This document shows, piece after piece, positions 27,016-36,485 of a DNA stretch of 64,000 nt. Source of the DNA: Dyadobacter koreensis. GTDB taxonomy: Bacteria; Bacteroidota; Bacteroidia; Cytophagales; Spirosomataceae. The notes beneath the pieces are model-generated. The model was not told the DNA's origin, ran no database searches, and saw nothing but the letters and a program-made list of their open reading frames with translations. The translations under genes and the position numbers were made by a program. Every line of letters starts with the position of its first letter. Within the stretch, counting starts at the first letter, position 1. The DNA lies in the NCBI RefSeq assembly GCF_900108855.1, contig NZ_FNXY01000002.1:422337-486336 (forward strand), read 5' to 3'.

Positions 27016-28089
27016 TTAACCTGGTGAGCCTGGCTGATCTTGTTTTTTATCTTCGATTAATAAACCGGGCATTGATTCCGGATATTCGTTGCAGATAAAC
27101 TCAATTAGCTTTTCTCTGACCAGACAACGTAAATCGAAAGCCTGCGAAGAATTCCGTGCTGACATTAAGGCACGGATTACCATAAATTGTGCCTGTGTAT
27201 CCGTTACCTGCAAAGCCCAGGATTTTCCGTCCCACAGCGGTGTATTAAGAAGAATATCATGAAGCTTTTCCCGGAGTTTTTCAACAGGAGTTTGATAGTT
27301 CAGATTGAAAAATGCGGTGCCGATCAGACTGCTGTCGTTCCGTGTCCAGTTTTGAAATGGTTTTTCGATAAAATAAGTGATAGGCAACACCAGCCTTCGC
27401 AAGTCCCAGATATTAACCACCACGTAGGTAAGATTTATTTCTTCGATTCGCCCCCATTCCCCTTCAACAATTACTACGTCGTCTATCTTGATAGGCTGCG
27501 TGAACGCAATCTGGATGCCTGCCAATAAATTGGCAAGAGATTTTTGGGCTGCAAAACCGATAATAACACTGAAAATACCCGCAGAAGTCAGAATCCCGAC
27601 ACCATATTGCCGAACACTGTCGAAGCTTAAAAGCAGGATAGAAACGCCGATAACGACGATCAGGATAATAATTATTCTTTTTACAAACTTGATTTTGGTA
27701 AAAAGTTTTCGAGCTTCGTTATTGTTCGGCTGGTCAAAATCCAGTTTGTCGATCAGTATTTTTTCAACAATAATTACGATCCGTGTCATAAGCCAGGTAC
27801 TCACTGCTATCAGTGCGATTTTGCTTATGCCGTGTGTAAATTCATACCTCGGATGAGATAGGATGTAGGTTTTTGTAATCAACGTGATAACCAGCAGAGG
27901 AACAAAAAAATGCAGAACATTTGTCTGATTCTGATGAATTGCTTTGATGATTGGCCAGTCTTTTCTTCGCGCAGTAATCGCAATTGCCTTTACTATGATC
28001 GCACTCAGTACCAATCCGATCAGCCCTGCAACCAGGATGATCAGCCACGGAGAATTTTTATAATCCAGTAATTCCAGAAATTCGTTCAT
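27016..28089 (-). CDS. Small-conductance mechanosensitive channel family protein (MscS-like)
   Basis: A 357-residue membrane protein with four to five helices, the last being the pore-lining TM3-like stretch near residues 165-200 (GILTSAGIFSVIIGFAAQKSLA). The MscS beta domain follows with IKIDDVVIVEGEWGRIEEINLTYVVV, then a mixed C-terminal domain. Such channels release solutes on osmotic downshock or act as regulated channels. It ends with a charged tail. It starts 3 bp after the DUF1460 gene, so they share a transcript. Confidence 0.9.
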   Translation of the reverse strand: MNEFLELLDYKNSPWLIILVAGLIGLVLSAIIVKAIAITARRKDWPIIKAIHQNQTNVLHFFVPLLVITLITKTYILSHPRYEFTHGISKIALIAVSTWLMTRIVIIVEKILIDKLDFDQPNNNEARKLFTKIKFVKRIIIILIVVIGVSILLLSFDSVRQYGVGILTSAGIFSVIIGFAAQKSLANLLAGIQIAFTQPIKIDDVVIVEGEWGRIEEINLTYVVVNIWDLRRLVLPITYFIEKPFQNWTRNDSSLIGTAFFNLNYQTPVEKLREKLHDILLNTPLWDGKSWALQVTDTQAQFMVIRALMSARNSSQAFDLRCLVREKLIEFICNEYPESMPGLLIEDKKQDQPGSPG

Positions 28090-28092
28090 TGT

Positions 28093-28929
28093 TTATTGTT
28101 CTGTCATGCGGGCCACGATCATCCCGGTATGTTTGGGAACGGACGCGACATATTCAGCCAGTGGCAAGGTAGATAAAATTACTTTCTTACCAGCCAGAGA
28201 TGCATGAAGCAGGTAGGCGCGGCTGCCGATTTTTGTAATGATACCCATATGGTTACAGTCAAGACCTTCCACTGATGAGGTGAAAGCTACAATATCGCCG
28301 TCCCTGAGAAGTGGTTCTGCTTTTTGCAAAGCCGCTTTTGGGATGTAAGAATGCTCCCTGCTGTTGATAATATTTTCCTGTTCCTTCACTTTTTCCCAAA
28401 CTTCTGTTGCATCAAGAGCCGGGTAAAAATTCGCGTGTGTGCTCATGAAGTTAATATCCTTTTTAAAAGGCACACCGCCAACTTTACTGGTAATATCTTC
28501 TAATAATCCACGTTTTTCATTTTCATACATCCAGTCCAGAACATAATGAAGACGGGAAGGGTAGCCATCAATGATACCATCGCGGTAACGTATTTTGGTA
28601 AGTTCAGTTTTATAACCTTCGTAGTTCAGGTTTTCATGTCTGGACACTGCCAGTGCTATCGAATTTTCTACAAGCGTTGTGCAGTCCAGCCCGTCAAATC
28701 TGCAGACAAGTCTTTCCGTTGGATTTCCTTCCAGCGTGCTTGCCACATATGGGGTACCCAAAAAAGATTCAGCCATTCGTAAAACCTGCGTTCCAAGATC
28801 ACCATTTCCAGGAAGATCCATTTTTTGTGCGAAGACCTTTTGTGTTGTTGATTGCGCTTCGGAATCTTTCGCAGAAAAGATTAAAAATGAAAACGTCAGT
28901 AATGATAAAAGGGTGACATTTATTTTCAT
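28093..28929 (-). CDS. DUF1460 family N-acetylmuramoyl-L-alanine amidase-like protein
   Basis: A 278-residue secreted protein starting at the ATG at 28929, where a signal peptide ending near SEAQS begins; upstream in-frame ATGs would bury it. The NlpC/P60-like catalytic Cys is in GLDCTTLVENS and a later His in GLDCNHMGIITK. DUF1460 proteins are periplasmic papain-like peptidases/amidases thought to act on peptidoglycan fragments. It is encoded 3 bp before the MscS gene. Linking peptidoglycan turnover to osmotic channels is plausible but unproven. Confidence 0.85.
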   Translation of the reverse strand: MKINVTLLSLLTFSFLIFSAKDSEAQSTTQKVFAQKMDLPGNGDLGTQVLRMAESFLGTPYVASTLEGNPTERLVCRFDGLDCTTLVENSIALAVSRHENLNYEGYKTELTKIRYRDGIIDGYPSRLHYVLDWMYENEKRGLLEDITSKVGGVPFKKDINFMSTHANFYPALDATEVWEKVKEQENIINSREHSYIPKAALQKAEPLLRDGDIVAFTSSVEGLDCNHMGIITKIGSRAYLLHASLAGKKVILSTLPLAEYVASVPKHTGMIVARMTEQ

Positions 28930-29121
28930 TGCAGGTAATAATTTACCGCTGTTCATAACGTGATAACCTTTAATAGAATGAATTAAAAACAAGATATTAA
29001 AATGTGTGCCATTTTATGCATCAGAACGTTGAAAACTTAATTTTCATAACTCCCAGAACAAATTTATTCACATTTTAGATATATCGTCACTTATTTGATA
29101 GTACGTTGCCAATTTACGTCT

Positions 29122-31110
29122 TCATTTGCTACTGAAAGCTTCCGGCAACTCGTCATTTTCCTTCACAGATACGGTTACCGGAAAAAAGAAAGCAGAGCCG
29201 TGATGGAAAAATTGCCATGAAAGATTTCCCAGTAAACTCTTTACTTCACTAAATTTCGCATTTCTGGATTTTAATGCAAATGCAATCGAAAGTCCGAAGC
29301 TGACCAATACGTTCATGATACCTATACAGGTAATTCCGATAACAGAATTTATCCATAGATCGGTAGAAATATGACTATTCAAGCCCGCAAAAGCGATACC
29401 AAAATTTCCGGAGGCAAAGGTGATATGGCGAATGTCCAGGGGTAAACCAAACGTAAAACCAATTGCACTTGTGGATCCAAGGAAAACTCCGAGCGCGAAA
29501 TTCCCGGCAAGTGCACCAAAATTATGTTCGAAATAATTTGCTGCCCGGTTTAATCTTTTTTGTCCGAGTATGCGGATTAATCCCGGATGATTTATCAGAC
29601 GCAGTGAAAATTTGTTATAAATCCATTTGTTCTCATAATATCCTGCGATCAATCCGGAAATCATCAGATACACTCCGGCAAGAGCGGCGTGAGGAATCGC
29701 CAGACTTTCCCAGGCGTTTAATTCGCCTATAAGTTTATGCGCTTTGGCCGGATCGGCAATATGAAAGCCATTAAAATAAAAGTATATCCAATCCAGTCCA
29801 TATGCTACCGGAAAGGCAATCGACGCGTTTCCGACGAGCGATATAAACTGGCTTCGGACAAGCCGTATCAAAAGCTGCGTGGTAGTTTCCAGCCAATTCG
29901 GGTTTTGCCCGTTATTGCTAAGATTCGCCGCAATCGTCGAAGCGGTCATTGCCGGCTGTTTGGTTGCTATGATAAAGCCAAGAATATGGATGATCATGAA
30001 ACCAATGGAGTAGTTCAGACTGTAAAAAAACGCCTCCCAGAAGATTGGTAAATGCTGAAAATACAGCCGCGTCTTATTGCAGCAGAGCAGCCCAACAATA
30101 ATGCCTCCGCCAAGTGCTTTTCTGAATAATCTCCAATACCCTGATCTGTCGGAAGAAATGTAATGTTCCCCCGTTTTGGATGTATTTTCAATTACCTTAA
30201 AAGTCAGTAACTGAAGATTGATTGAAAAATGCTTCCGAAGACTGTATTTCGTATTTTCAGCATAAACAAATTCTTTAAACAGATCGGTAACTATCATCCA
30301 CTGCCTTTGTTTATCATCGGTTTGAAGCAGTTCAAGCAGCTGAGACAACCGTTTCAGGTATTGTTCCAGCTGGCGCATCATGTAGGTCAGCTGGAGACTG
30401 ATCCCAAAAACATCTTTATGTTTATAAATATAACTAACCTGTGTTTTACATTGGCTGATCATCACCAAAATGTGCTTGTAGTCACTATCCCGGCCTTCTT
30501 CGTTATAATTGTATTGATTCAGCGTCTTTTCCACATACAGCATCACTTCCCTGTTCAACCCCAGAAATGGAGAATCCAGATCATCAATTCGTGGGATTTT
30601 AGAAACCACTTCCGGCTCAATTCCCAGATTAGCAGCACGTTGGGCGAGCACCAAAATAGAATTAAGCAGCTCCCGTTCAATATATTTTGCCAGAGCCGGA
30701 CTGATCTCACGAAAAATATCTGCGAAGAAATGATACCAGTTTTCATCCGGAATTGCTTGTACCCAGTGATAATCTTTTTTATCGTCAAAGAAATTGTCGA
30801 ACTGCGTCCGCAATTCTACCGGATCATCGACGGGAGGAAGAAATTTATAACTTAACCTTGTGGAAGCATCTGAAAAAAAACCTTTATTCGAACCGATTTC
30901 AGCTTCGGTCAAAAGTGAGACGAATTTGGTAGAGAAAAGGATTGAATAAATTTGCTCTGCCAAAAGATCTTTTTCTCTTCGGTCCATCAGGATATTGCCC
31001 AGAATTTCTTCAAAAGGTTTATCCTTTGTTTTTGCTTTGTAAGAACTACGGATAATCTCGATAAATTTTCCGAAATAGTTGAGACGGCTTTGTGTCGAAA
31101 CGCTGTTCAT
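29122..31110 (-). CDS. 'Site-specific recombinase Gcr' family membrane protein
   Basis: A 662-residue protein matching the family often annotated as site-specific recombinase (Gcr-like, SpecificRecomb). What is visible is a soluble, helical N-terminal ~330 residues, then about six hydrophobic segments (from about 330 to 630) with GIIVGLLCCNK, FALGVFLGSTSAIGFTFGLPLDIRHITFASGNFGIA and similar. I see neither serine- nor tyrosine-recombinase catalytic patterns. A membrane protein of unknown role is a more faithful description than recombinase. It is monocistronic on the minus strand. Confidence 0.72.
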   Translation of the reverse strand: MNSVSTQSRLNYFGKFIEIIRSSYKAKTKDKPFEEILGNILMDRREKDLLAEQIYSILFSTKFVSLLTEAEIGSNKGFFSDASTRLSYKFLPPVDDPVELRTQFDNFFDDKKDYHWVQAIPDENWYHFFADIFREISPALAKYIERELLNSILVLAQRAANLGIEPEVVSKIPRIDDLDSPFLGLNREVMLYVEKTLNQYNYNEEGRDSDYKHILVMISQCKTQVSYIYKHKDVFGISLQLTYMMRQLEQYLKRLSQLLELLQTDDKQRQWMIVTDLFKEFVYAENTKYSLRKHFSINLQLLTFKVIENTSKTGEHYISSDRSGYWRLFRKALGGGIIVGLLCCNKTRLYFQHLPIFWEAFFYSLNYSIGFMIIHILGFIIATKQPAMTASTIAANLSNNGQNPNWLETTTQLLIRLVRSQFISLVGNASIAFPVAYGLDWIYFYFNGFHIADPAKAHKLIGELNAWESLAIPHAALAGVYLMISGLIAGYYENKWIYNKFSLRLINHPGLIRILGQKRLNRAANYFEHNFGALAGNFALGVFLGSTSAIGFTFGLPLDIRHITFASGNFGIAFAGLNSHISTDLWINSVIGITCIGIMNVLVSFGLSIAFALKSRNAKFSEVKSLLGNLSWQFFHHGSAFFFPVTVSVKENDELPEAFSSK

Positions 31111-31419
31111 AATGTGTTGAAATTTTGGCGTTTACAATGAGTAAAGTGCGTTTCTGCCGAAGTCGATCGTGAGAAATATAAACCGTATTTTTCTAGCGTT
31201 GTTTTCAATCAATAACTCTTTGGTGATAAGCAAGCCTTCTCTATAATTCGCATGCCCTTAAAGTAAATTTAGACATTCTTTCGCAAGAGATAGGTAATGC
31301 TAACCAATTGTGCAAAATTGTATTGGGATAGTTCAAATGACTCTGTGAATCTCTAAATGAAAAAAGGCAAAGCCGAGGTGATTTTACACGACTTTGCCTT
31401 TTTCGGCTGTTATTAATCT
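31111..31419. other. 309-bp intergenic region between amylase and Gcr-family genes
   Basis: It holds the terminator of the amylase gene at 31361-31403. In the remaining ~250 bases upstream of the Gcr-family gene I find no reading frame, no repeat and no convincing promoter match. Confidence 0.5.
31361..31403 (-). terminator. Terminator of the GH13 gene
   Basis: AAAAAGGCAAAG at 31361-31372 and CTTTGCCTTTTT at 31392-31403 form a 12-bp stem, with a GTG/CAC extension in the loop. On the minus strand the stem is followed by a run of T. It lies 17 bases after the amylase stop codon. Confidence 0.8.
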
Positions 31420-33159
31420 CTACTTTTCTACAATCTCGTAAACATACACGGAATTAGGTGGCAACGTTACAGGAATACCTGTTGAGGTAATTTCAGACGG
31501 CCGGATATTGGGTGTTAAAATGAGCAACGGAAAAACCTGTTTTAATGTGTAGGAAACAGTCGCGTTCAACTTTAGTGTATCAGTCCAGGCTTGTTCCGGA
31601 ATGCGTATATTGGTATGTATTGTACGTTTAAGGTCGAAATTATAGAAGAAAAGCAGTTTTTGATTATCCGTATAGCGCAGATAACTGTAAACTCTGGTTT
31701 TATCGTAATCAGCGCTTTGTCCATCGATATTGATATACTGCAAATCATAAAAACCGCCTGCATAAACTGCTTCGTTCTTCATCACGAATTTGTTCAGACT
31801 TTCGTAAAACGAACGTAATTTCTTCTGGTCGGTATTCAACTTTTCAAGATTGTATTTTCCTCCGTTTACATATTGCTGGAACTCTGTGACGCCCCAGTAG
31901 TCGAATATGGTAGTACGCCCGTCTTCGCCCTGAAAGCCTTCTGAGGTTACAGGATTAACACCTAGTTCCTGCCCGAAATAGATCATTAACGGCCCCGTAT
32001 GCAAAGTAGCGCTTAGCGTCATTGCGGGAATTGCAATCCAGGTGTCTCCTGCAAAGTATCGGGAAGCAATGCGCTGTTCGTCATGATTTTCGAGAAAACG
32101 GAGCATATGTTCAGCAATATCACCGGATTCCTGCTGCCAGATCCTGGTAATATCTTCCACACTTCCGTTTCCCTCCATTAAGTGACGGAGCGAATTATAT
32201 AAACCTACTTTATCGTACAGGTAGGTAAATTTCCCGTTTTTGATATAATTGTGATACTCCGCCGGATTATATATTTCGGCGATAAAAACAATATCCGGAT
32301 TTAATTTCTGAATCTCAGGTATTACCCAACCCCAGAACTCCACCGGAACCATTTCGGCCATATCACAACGGAAGCCGTCCACGCCTTTTTCAGTCCAATA
32401 GAGAAGGATGTCATACATCTTCCGCCACGTCGACGGAATTGGCTCGAAATAGGTTTTGCGGCCATTCAGATAATCGACACCATAATTCAATTTGATCGTT
32501 TCATACCAGTCGTACTGACTCGGCTGGGATTTAAAAACGTCATTTCCTGTTGCCTTGGCAGGACTTTCCTGATAAGGCCCTGTCACATTAACCGGCGGTT
32601 TATGGCCTTCGGGAACAATGAAATCCTGATTTGGGATATAATAAAAATTATTATCAGGTTTAAAGGCAGTGTAAACATCGTCGTCTTCGCCAAAATCACG
32701 AACACCAGCTGGTTTTACTTCCGAATGATACTGCCGCGAAACATGATTAGGAACAAAATCGATTATGGCCTTCAGGCCCTGCTGATGCGTTCTGGTAATC
32801 AGCGCTTCGAATTCCTGCATCCGGTTCCGGACATCGACGGCAAGATCAGGATCGACGTCATAATAATCTTTTACCGCATAAGGCGACCCGGCCATACCTT
32901 TTACAATGAGCGGATGATCCGGCAAAATTCCGTAGGTGCTGTAATCCGTCAGCGTCGCATGTTCGATGATACCGGTATACCAGACATGCGTGATCCCCAG
33001 ATTTCTGATCGAATCCAAAGCGACATCAGTAATATCATTAAACTTTCCTGAACCATTTTCTTCAATAGTTCCGTATACTTTGTTAGTTGTATTCTGATTA
33101 CCAAATAATCTTGTAAAAATCTGATAGACGACAAATTTATCTCGGTTGATAGCAGGCAT
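31420..33159 (-). CDS. GH13 alpha-amylase family glycosidase (cytoplasmic)
   Basis: A 579-residue alpha-amylase-family protein without signal peptide, so probably cytoplasmic. The (beta/alpha)8 barrel shows IDFVPNHVS, the nucleophile Asp in GFRCDMAE (about residue 266), the acid/base Glu in VFIAEIYNP (about 294), and the third acid in LENHDEQRIAS (about 359). A C-terminal beta domain follows. It would hydrolyse or transfer alpha-glucosyl units in imported maltodextrin. It is divergent from beta-phosphoglucomutase and the GH65 phosphorylase, which complete intracellular maltose use. The exact specificity (amylase, cyclomaltodextrinase-like, or transferase) is not readable. Confidence 0.87.
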   Translation of the reverse strand: MPAINRDKFVVYQIFTRLFGNQNTTNKVYGTIEENGSGKFNDITDVALDSIRNLGITHVWYTGIIEHATLTDYSTYGILPDHPLIVKGMAGSPYAVKDYYDVDPDLAVDVRNRMQEFEALITRTHQQGLKAIIDFVPNHVSRQYHSEVKPAGVRDFGEDDDVYTAFKPDNNFYYIPNQDFIVPEGHKPPVNVTGPYQESPAKATGNDVFKSQPSQYDWYETIKLNYGVDYLNGRKTYFEPIPSTWRKMYDILLYWTEKGVDGFRCDMAEMVPVEFWGWVIPEIQKLNPDIVFIAEIYNPAEYHNYIKNGKFTYLYDKVGLYNSLRHLMEGNGSVEDITRIWQQESGDIAEHMLRFLENHDEQRIASRYFAGDTWIAIPAMTLSATLHTGPLMIYFGQELGVNPVTSEGFQGEDGRTTIFDYWGVTEFQQYVNGGKYNLEKLNTDQKKLRSFYESLNKFVMKNEAVYAGGFYDLQYINIDGQSADYDKTRVYSYLRYTDNQKLLFFYNFDLKRTIHTNIRIPEQAWTDTLKLNATVSYTLKQVFPLLILTPNIRPSEITSTGIPVTLPPNSVYVYEIVEK

Positions 33160-33227
33160 AATTCGTTTCTGTGTTATTTAGGACACATATTACAAACGGA
33201 GTGATAATTTATAATATGTTGATGAAA

Positions 33228-33256
33228 CCGGCAATGGTTTTTAAACAACTTGCCGG
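33228..33256. promoter_or_regulatory. Inverted repeat, putative operator of the maltose gene cluster
   Basis: CCGGCAA at 33228-33234 and TTGCCGG at 33250-33256 form a perfect 7-bp inverted repeat. With one gap, the pairing extends into GTT/AAC around a T-rich centre. It lies in the 212-bp region between the divergent amylase and beta-phosphoglucomutase genes. A LacI-type operator is possible, but no regulator gene is next to it. Confidence 0.35.
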
Positions 33257-33371
33257 CCATAAAGTTTCGATATATTAATGATTATAGAATTACTTTTTTT
33301 AAATATCGTTTGACTACATGAGTGAAAACGCTCTTTTTACTATTTTGCAAGATATTAAATTAAAAAATGAT

Positions 33372-34028
33372 ATGCCGACTGTTCAAGCTTGCCTTTTTGA
33401 TCTGGATGGAGTGATCGTAGATACTGCCAAATACCATTACCTTGCGTGGCGGCAACTTGCCAATCAGCTCGGATTCGATTTGACCCTGGAACAAAACGAG
33501 TTATTGAAAGGAATCAGCCGGATGGAATCGTTGGAAATTATTCTGAAAATCGGTGGCGTGAAACTTGATGAGGAAGAAAAATTAAAACTGGCCGCTGAAA
33601 AAAATGTTCGCTATCTGGAACTCTGCAAACAAATCACACCCGATGATGCACTGCCGGGCGTGCGCGATTTTCTTGATGAATTAAGAAAAGATAAAATAAA
33701 AGTCGGACTGGGCTCGGCCAGCAAAAATGCCAAAACCATTCTTACTAACCTGCGTATGCTCGATTATTTCGATACGCTGGTGGATGGAAACCGCGTAACA
33801 AAAGGAAAACCTGATCCGCAGGTTTTTCTGATGGGCGCCGGGGATCTGGGAGTTTCCCCGGATCGTTGCATCGTTTTTGAAGATGCGGTTGCCGGAATTC
33901 AGTCTGCAAAAGCGGCGGGAATGATCGGTATAGGCATTGGTGAGGAATCTGTTTTGACCGAAGCAGATCTGGTAATCAAAGGTTTTGACGGTGTTACGGT
34001 TAGTGACCTTTTTGGAAAGTTGAAGTAA
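33372..34028 (+). CDS. pgmB: Beta-phosphoglucomutase
   Basis: A HAD-superfamily enzyme of 218 residues converting beta-glucose 1-phosphate to glucose 6-phosphate. The nucleophile is in FDLDGVIVDTA; the substrate loop KYHYLAWRQLA, the GLGSASKNA motif, KGKPDPQVF and VFEDAVAGIQSAKAAG are all in place. The start is chosen at the ATG at 33372 because the HAD motif begins eight residues later; an in-frame ATG at 33318 would add 18 residues with no family counterpart. It is followed after 63 bp by a GH65 phosphorylase, whose product is its substrate. Confidence 0.92.
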   Translation: MPTVQACLFDLDGVIVDTAKYHYLAWRQLANQLGFDLTLEQNELLKGISRMESLEIILKIGGVKLDEEEKLKLAAEKNVRYLELCKQITPDDALPGVRDFLDELRKDKIKVGLGSASKNAKTILTNLRMLDYFDTLVDGNRVTKGKPDPQVFLMGAGDLGVSPDRCIVFEDAVAGIQSAKAAGMIGIGIGEESVLTEADLVIKGFDGVTVSDLFGKLK

Positions 34029-34091
34029 TTATCTCAAATCCGATAAAATGCAGCGATTGCTGAAAATGCGAAAGTTGATGACCCATATAAA

Positions 34092-36407
34092 ATGAAAAAC
34101 TACATAACGCACGACGAATGGGGTATTGTGGAAGAAGGTTTCCACGCGGTTCACAATGAAATTACAGAAAGTCTGATGAGTCTGGGAAATGGCAGGATGG
34201 GACAAAGAGGTAATTTCGAAGAAGGTTATTCAGGAAAAACATTGCTGGGCAATTATGTCGCCGGCGTTTATTTCCCGGATAAAACACGCGTAGGCTGGTG
34301 GAAAAATGGATATCCGGATTATTTTGCAAAAGTACTGAATGCCTGCAACTGGATTGGTATCGATGTCAAAATAGGTGAGGAGGTTCTGGATTTGAATACT
34401 TGCCTGGTCGAGGAATTTCGCCGGGAACTGAATATGAAGGAAGGAGTCCTGGAACGCAATGCAGTAGTCAAACTGCCGAGCGGAAGAAGGCTTAAAATCT
34501 ATTCAAAACGGTTTTGTAATATGGTTGATGATGAATCCGGAGCAATTCAGTTTTCTCTCACACCACTGGATTTTACGGATATTATTACCATTACACCCTA
34601 TCTCGATGGAAATATAAGCAATCGGGATTCAAATTATGACGAAACATTCTGGAATGAAATACATAAGGAAACCAGTTTTTCAGAAGGTTATTTAATTCTT
34701 GAAACCAAGGAAAATCCTTACGGCGTTGAGCAGTTTCAGGTCGCTACCGGTATGGCCTTTGACATTAAAATCAATGGGCTGAAAACGGATTATCAATCTT
34801 TGCCTGCCCGCCGGGAAAAATATGTCGCGGGTGTTGTTCACATCGATGTGAAGGAAGGTGACGAACTGACGGTTTTTAAATATGCGGTTAATCTGTCGTC
34901 TACCAATTATGAAAATGAGCATTTGTTAAGTGAAGCAAAAGCCTATGTTTCTAAAATTTGCAAAAAAGGCTTTGCGCAATTGTATGCGGAACACAGTCAG
35001 GCTTGGGCTGAAAAGTGGGAAAAAAACGACATTACTATCGAAGGTGATATCGCAGCGCAGCAAGGAATCCGGTTCAATATTTTTCATCTCGGACAAACGT
35101 ACACCGGCGAAGACGAACGCCTGAACATCGGTCCAAAGGGGTTTACTGGCGAGAAATACGGCGGTAGCACTTACTGGGACACAGAAGCTTATTGTATCCC
35201 GTTTTATTTATCCACTGCGGAGGAAAAGGTAGCCAGGAATCTCCTGGTTTATCGCCACAAACACTTACAAAAAGCCATTGAAAATGCTGAGAAACTAGGA
35301 TTTAAAAATGGTGCGGCCTTATACCCAATGGTTACCATGAACGGTGAGGAATGCCATAACGAATGGGAAATAACTTTTGAGGAAATTCACCGGAACGGTG
35401 CTATTGCTTTTGCGATCTATGATTATACGCGCTATACCGGAGATGAAAGTTATCTATCGCAGTTTGGGCTCGAAGTGTTGATTGGTATATCACGTTTCTG
35501 GAAACAGCGCATCACCTGGTCGACAGAAACAAATCAGTATGTGATGTTAGGGGTGACAGGGCCAAATGAATACGAAAATAACGTAAATAATAACTGGTAT
35601 ACTAACTATATCGCTTGCTGGACACTTCGCTACACCCTGGAAGTCATCAATAAAATGTGGGAAAAGGAAACGCAGCGGCTGAACGAAATTATTTTCCAGA
35701 CGAATTTTGACTTGAACGGAGAAATGGCCGACTGGAAACATATCATCGAATTTATGCATTTTCCATACGATCCGGCGCGGCGGGTATATTTACAGCAGCA
35801 AGGATTTTTGGATAAGGAACTATTGTCTGTAACCGATATTGCAGATCAGCGTCCCATCAATCAAAACTGGTCGTGGGACAGGATTTTACGTTCATGTTTT
35901 ATTAAACAGGCTGATGTTTTACAAGGCTTGTACCTTTTCGAGGATGATTTTACGGTAGATGACATCAAACGGAACTTCGAATTTTATGAGCCGATGACTG
36001 TCCACGAATCTTCACTGTCGCCTTGTGTTCATGCTATTTTGGCCGCCAAAACCGGTTTGAAAGAAAAGGCATACGAAATGTATGTGCGAACAGCGCGGCT
36101 TGACCTGGACGATTATAATAATGACACAGAAGACGGATTGCATATCACCTCCATGGCAGGCACCTGGATGAGTGTCGTGAAGGGATTCGCCGGCCAGCGT
36201 GTCAAAGATGGCTTTTTACATCTAAATCCATACATTCCTGAACAGTGGAGTTCGTATTCATTCCGCCTTGGATTCCGTGGTTCCTGGTTGAAAATATCGG
36301 TAACGCAGGAGGGAGTGCATGTTGAAAATACATCGGATCAGGAAGTAACAATTTTTATCAACGAAGAGCGGTTATTCGTGCCTGCAAATGAAACCGTAAA
36401 AAAATAA
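34092..36407 (+). CDS. GH65 disaccharide phosphorylase, probably maltose phosphorylase
   Basis: A 771-residue GH65 enzyme that cleaves an alpha-linked glucose disaccharide with phosphate to give beta-glucose 1-phosphate and glucose. An N-terminal beta-sandwich (to about residue 270) is joined to an (alpha/alpha)6 barrel. The general acid is the Glu in VTGPNEYENNVNN (about residue 490), and the phosphate-binding segment is VHESSLSPCVHAI. A small C-terminal beta domain ends the protein. Neighbouring beta-phosphoglucomutase and amylase favour maltose; trehalose, kojibiose or nigerose cannot be excluded from sequence alone. A strong hairpin follows. Confidence 0.9.
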   Translation: MKNYITHDEWGIVEEGFHAVHNEITESLMSLGNGRMGQRGNFEEGYSGKTLLGNYVAGVYFPDKTRVGWWKNGYPDYFAKVLNACNWIGIDVKIGEEVLDLNTCLVEEFRRELNMKEGVLERNAVVKLPSGRRLKIYSKRFCNMVDDESGAIQFSLTPLDFTDIITITPYLDGNISNRDSNYDETFWNEIHKETSFSEGYLILETKENPYGVEQFQVATGMAFDIKINGLKTDYQSLPARREKYVAGVVHIDVKEGDELTVFKYAVNLSSTNYENEHLLSEAKAYVSKICKKGFAQLYAEHSQAWAEKWEKNDITIEGDIAAQQGIRFNIFHLGQTYTGEDERLNIGPKGFTGEKYGGSTYWDTEAYCIPFYLSTAEEKVARNLLVYRHKHLQKAIENAEKLGFKNGAALYPMVTMNGEECHNEWEITFEEIHRNGAIAFAIYDYTRYTGDESYLSQFGLEVLIGISRFWKQRITWSTETNQYVMLGVTGPNEYENNVNNNWYTNYIACWTLRYTLEVINKMWEKETQRLNEIIFQTNFDLNGEMADWKHIIEFMHFPYDPARRVYLQQQGFLDKELLSVTDIADQRPINQNWSWDRILRSCFIKQADVLQGLYLFEDDFTVDDIKRNFEFYEPMTVHESSLSPCVHAILAAKTGLKEKAYEMYVRTARLDLDDYNNDTEDGLHITSMAGTWMSVVKGFAGQRVKDGFLHLNPYIPEQWSSYSFRLGFRGSWLKISVTQEGVHVENTSDQEVTIFINEERLFVPANETVKK

Positions 36408-36427
36408 TATTTGCCAGATGAAACAGT

Positions 36428-36473
36428 ATTTTATTGATCCGGAAAGCTTCCTTTAATTTCGGATCAATAAAAT
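36428..36473 (+). terminator. Hairpin after the GH65 gene
   Basis: ATTTTATTGATCCG at 36428-36441 is perfectly complementary to CGGATCAATAAAAT at 36460-36473, a 14-bp stem with an 18-base loop. The U-tract is weak, so termination is likely but not certain. It sits between the GH65 and DUF1080 genes. Confidence 0.6.
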
Positions 36474-36485
36474 TACATTCTGCAT

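Noticed and set aside
30229..30855. A plus-strand 208-codon open frame
   Set aside because: It is antisense to the Gcr-family gene and shows no domain; long shadows are expected opposite long genes.
29122..31110. Mobile element or integration module because of a 'site-specific recombinase' family match
   Set aside because: No recombinase catalytic residues, no flanking direct or inverted repeats and no cargo are seen; the protein is a multi-pass membrane protein.
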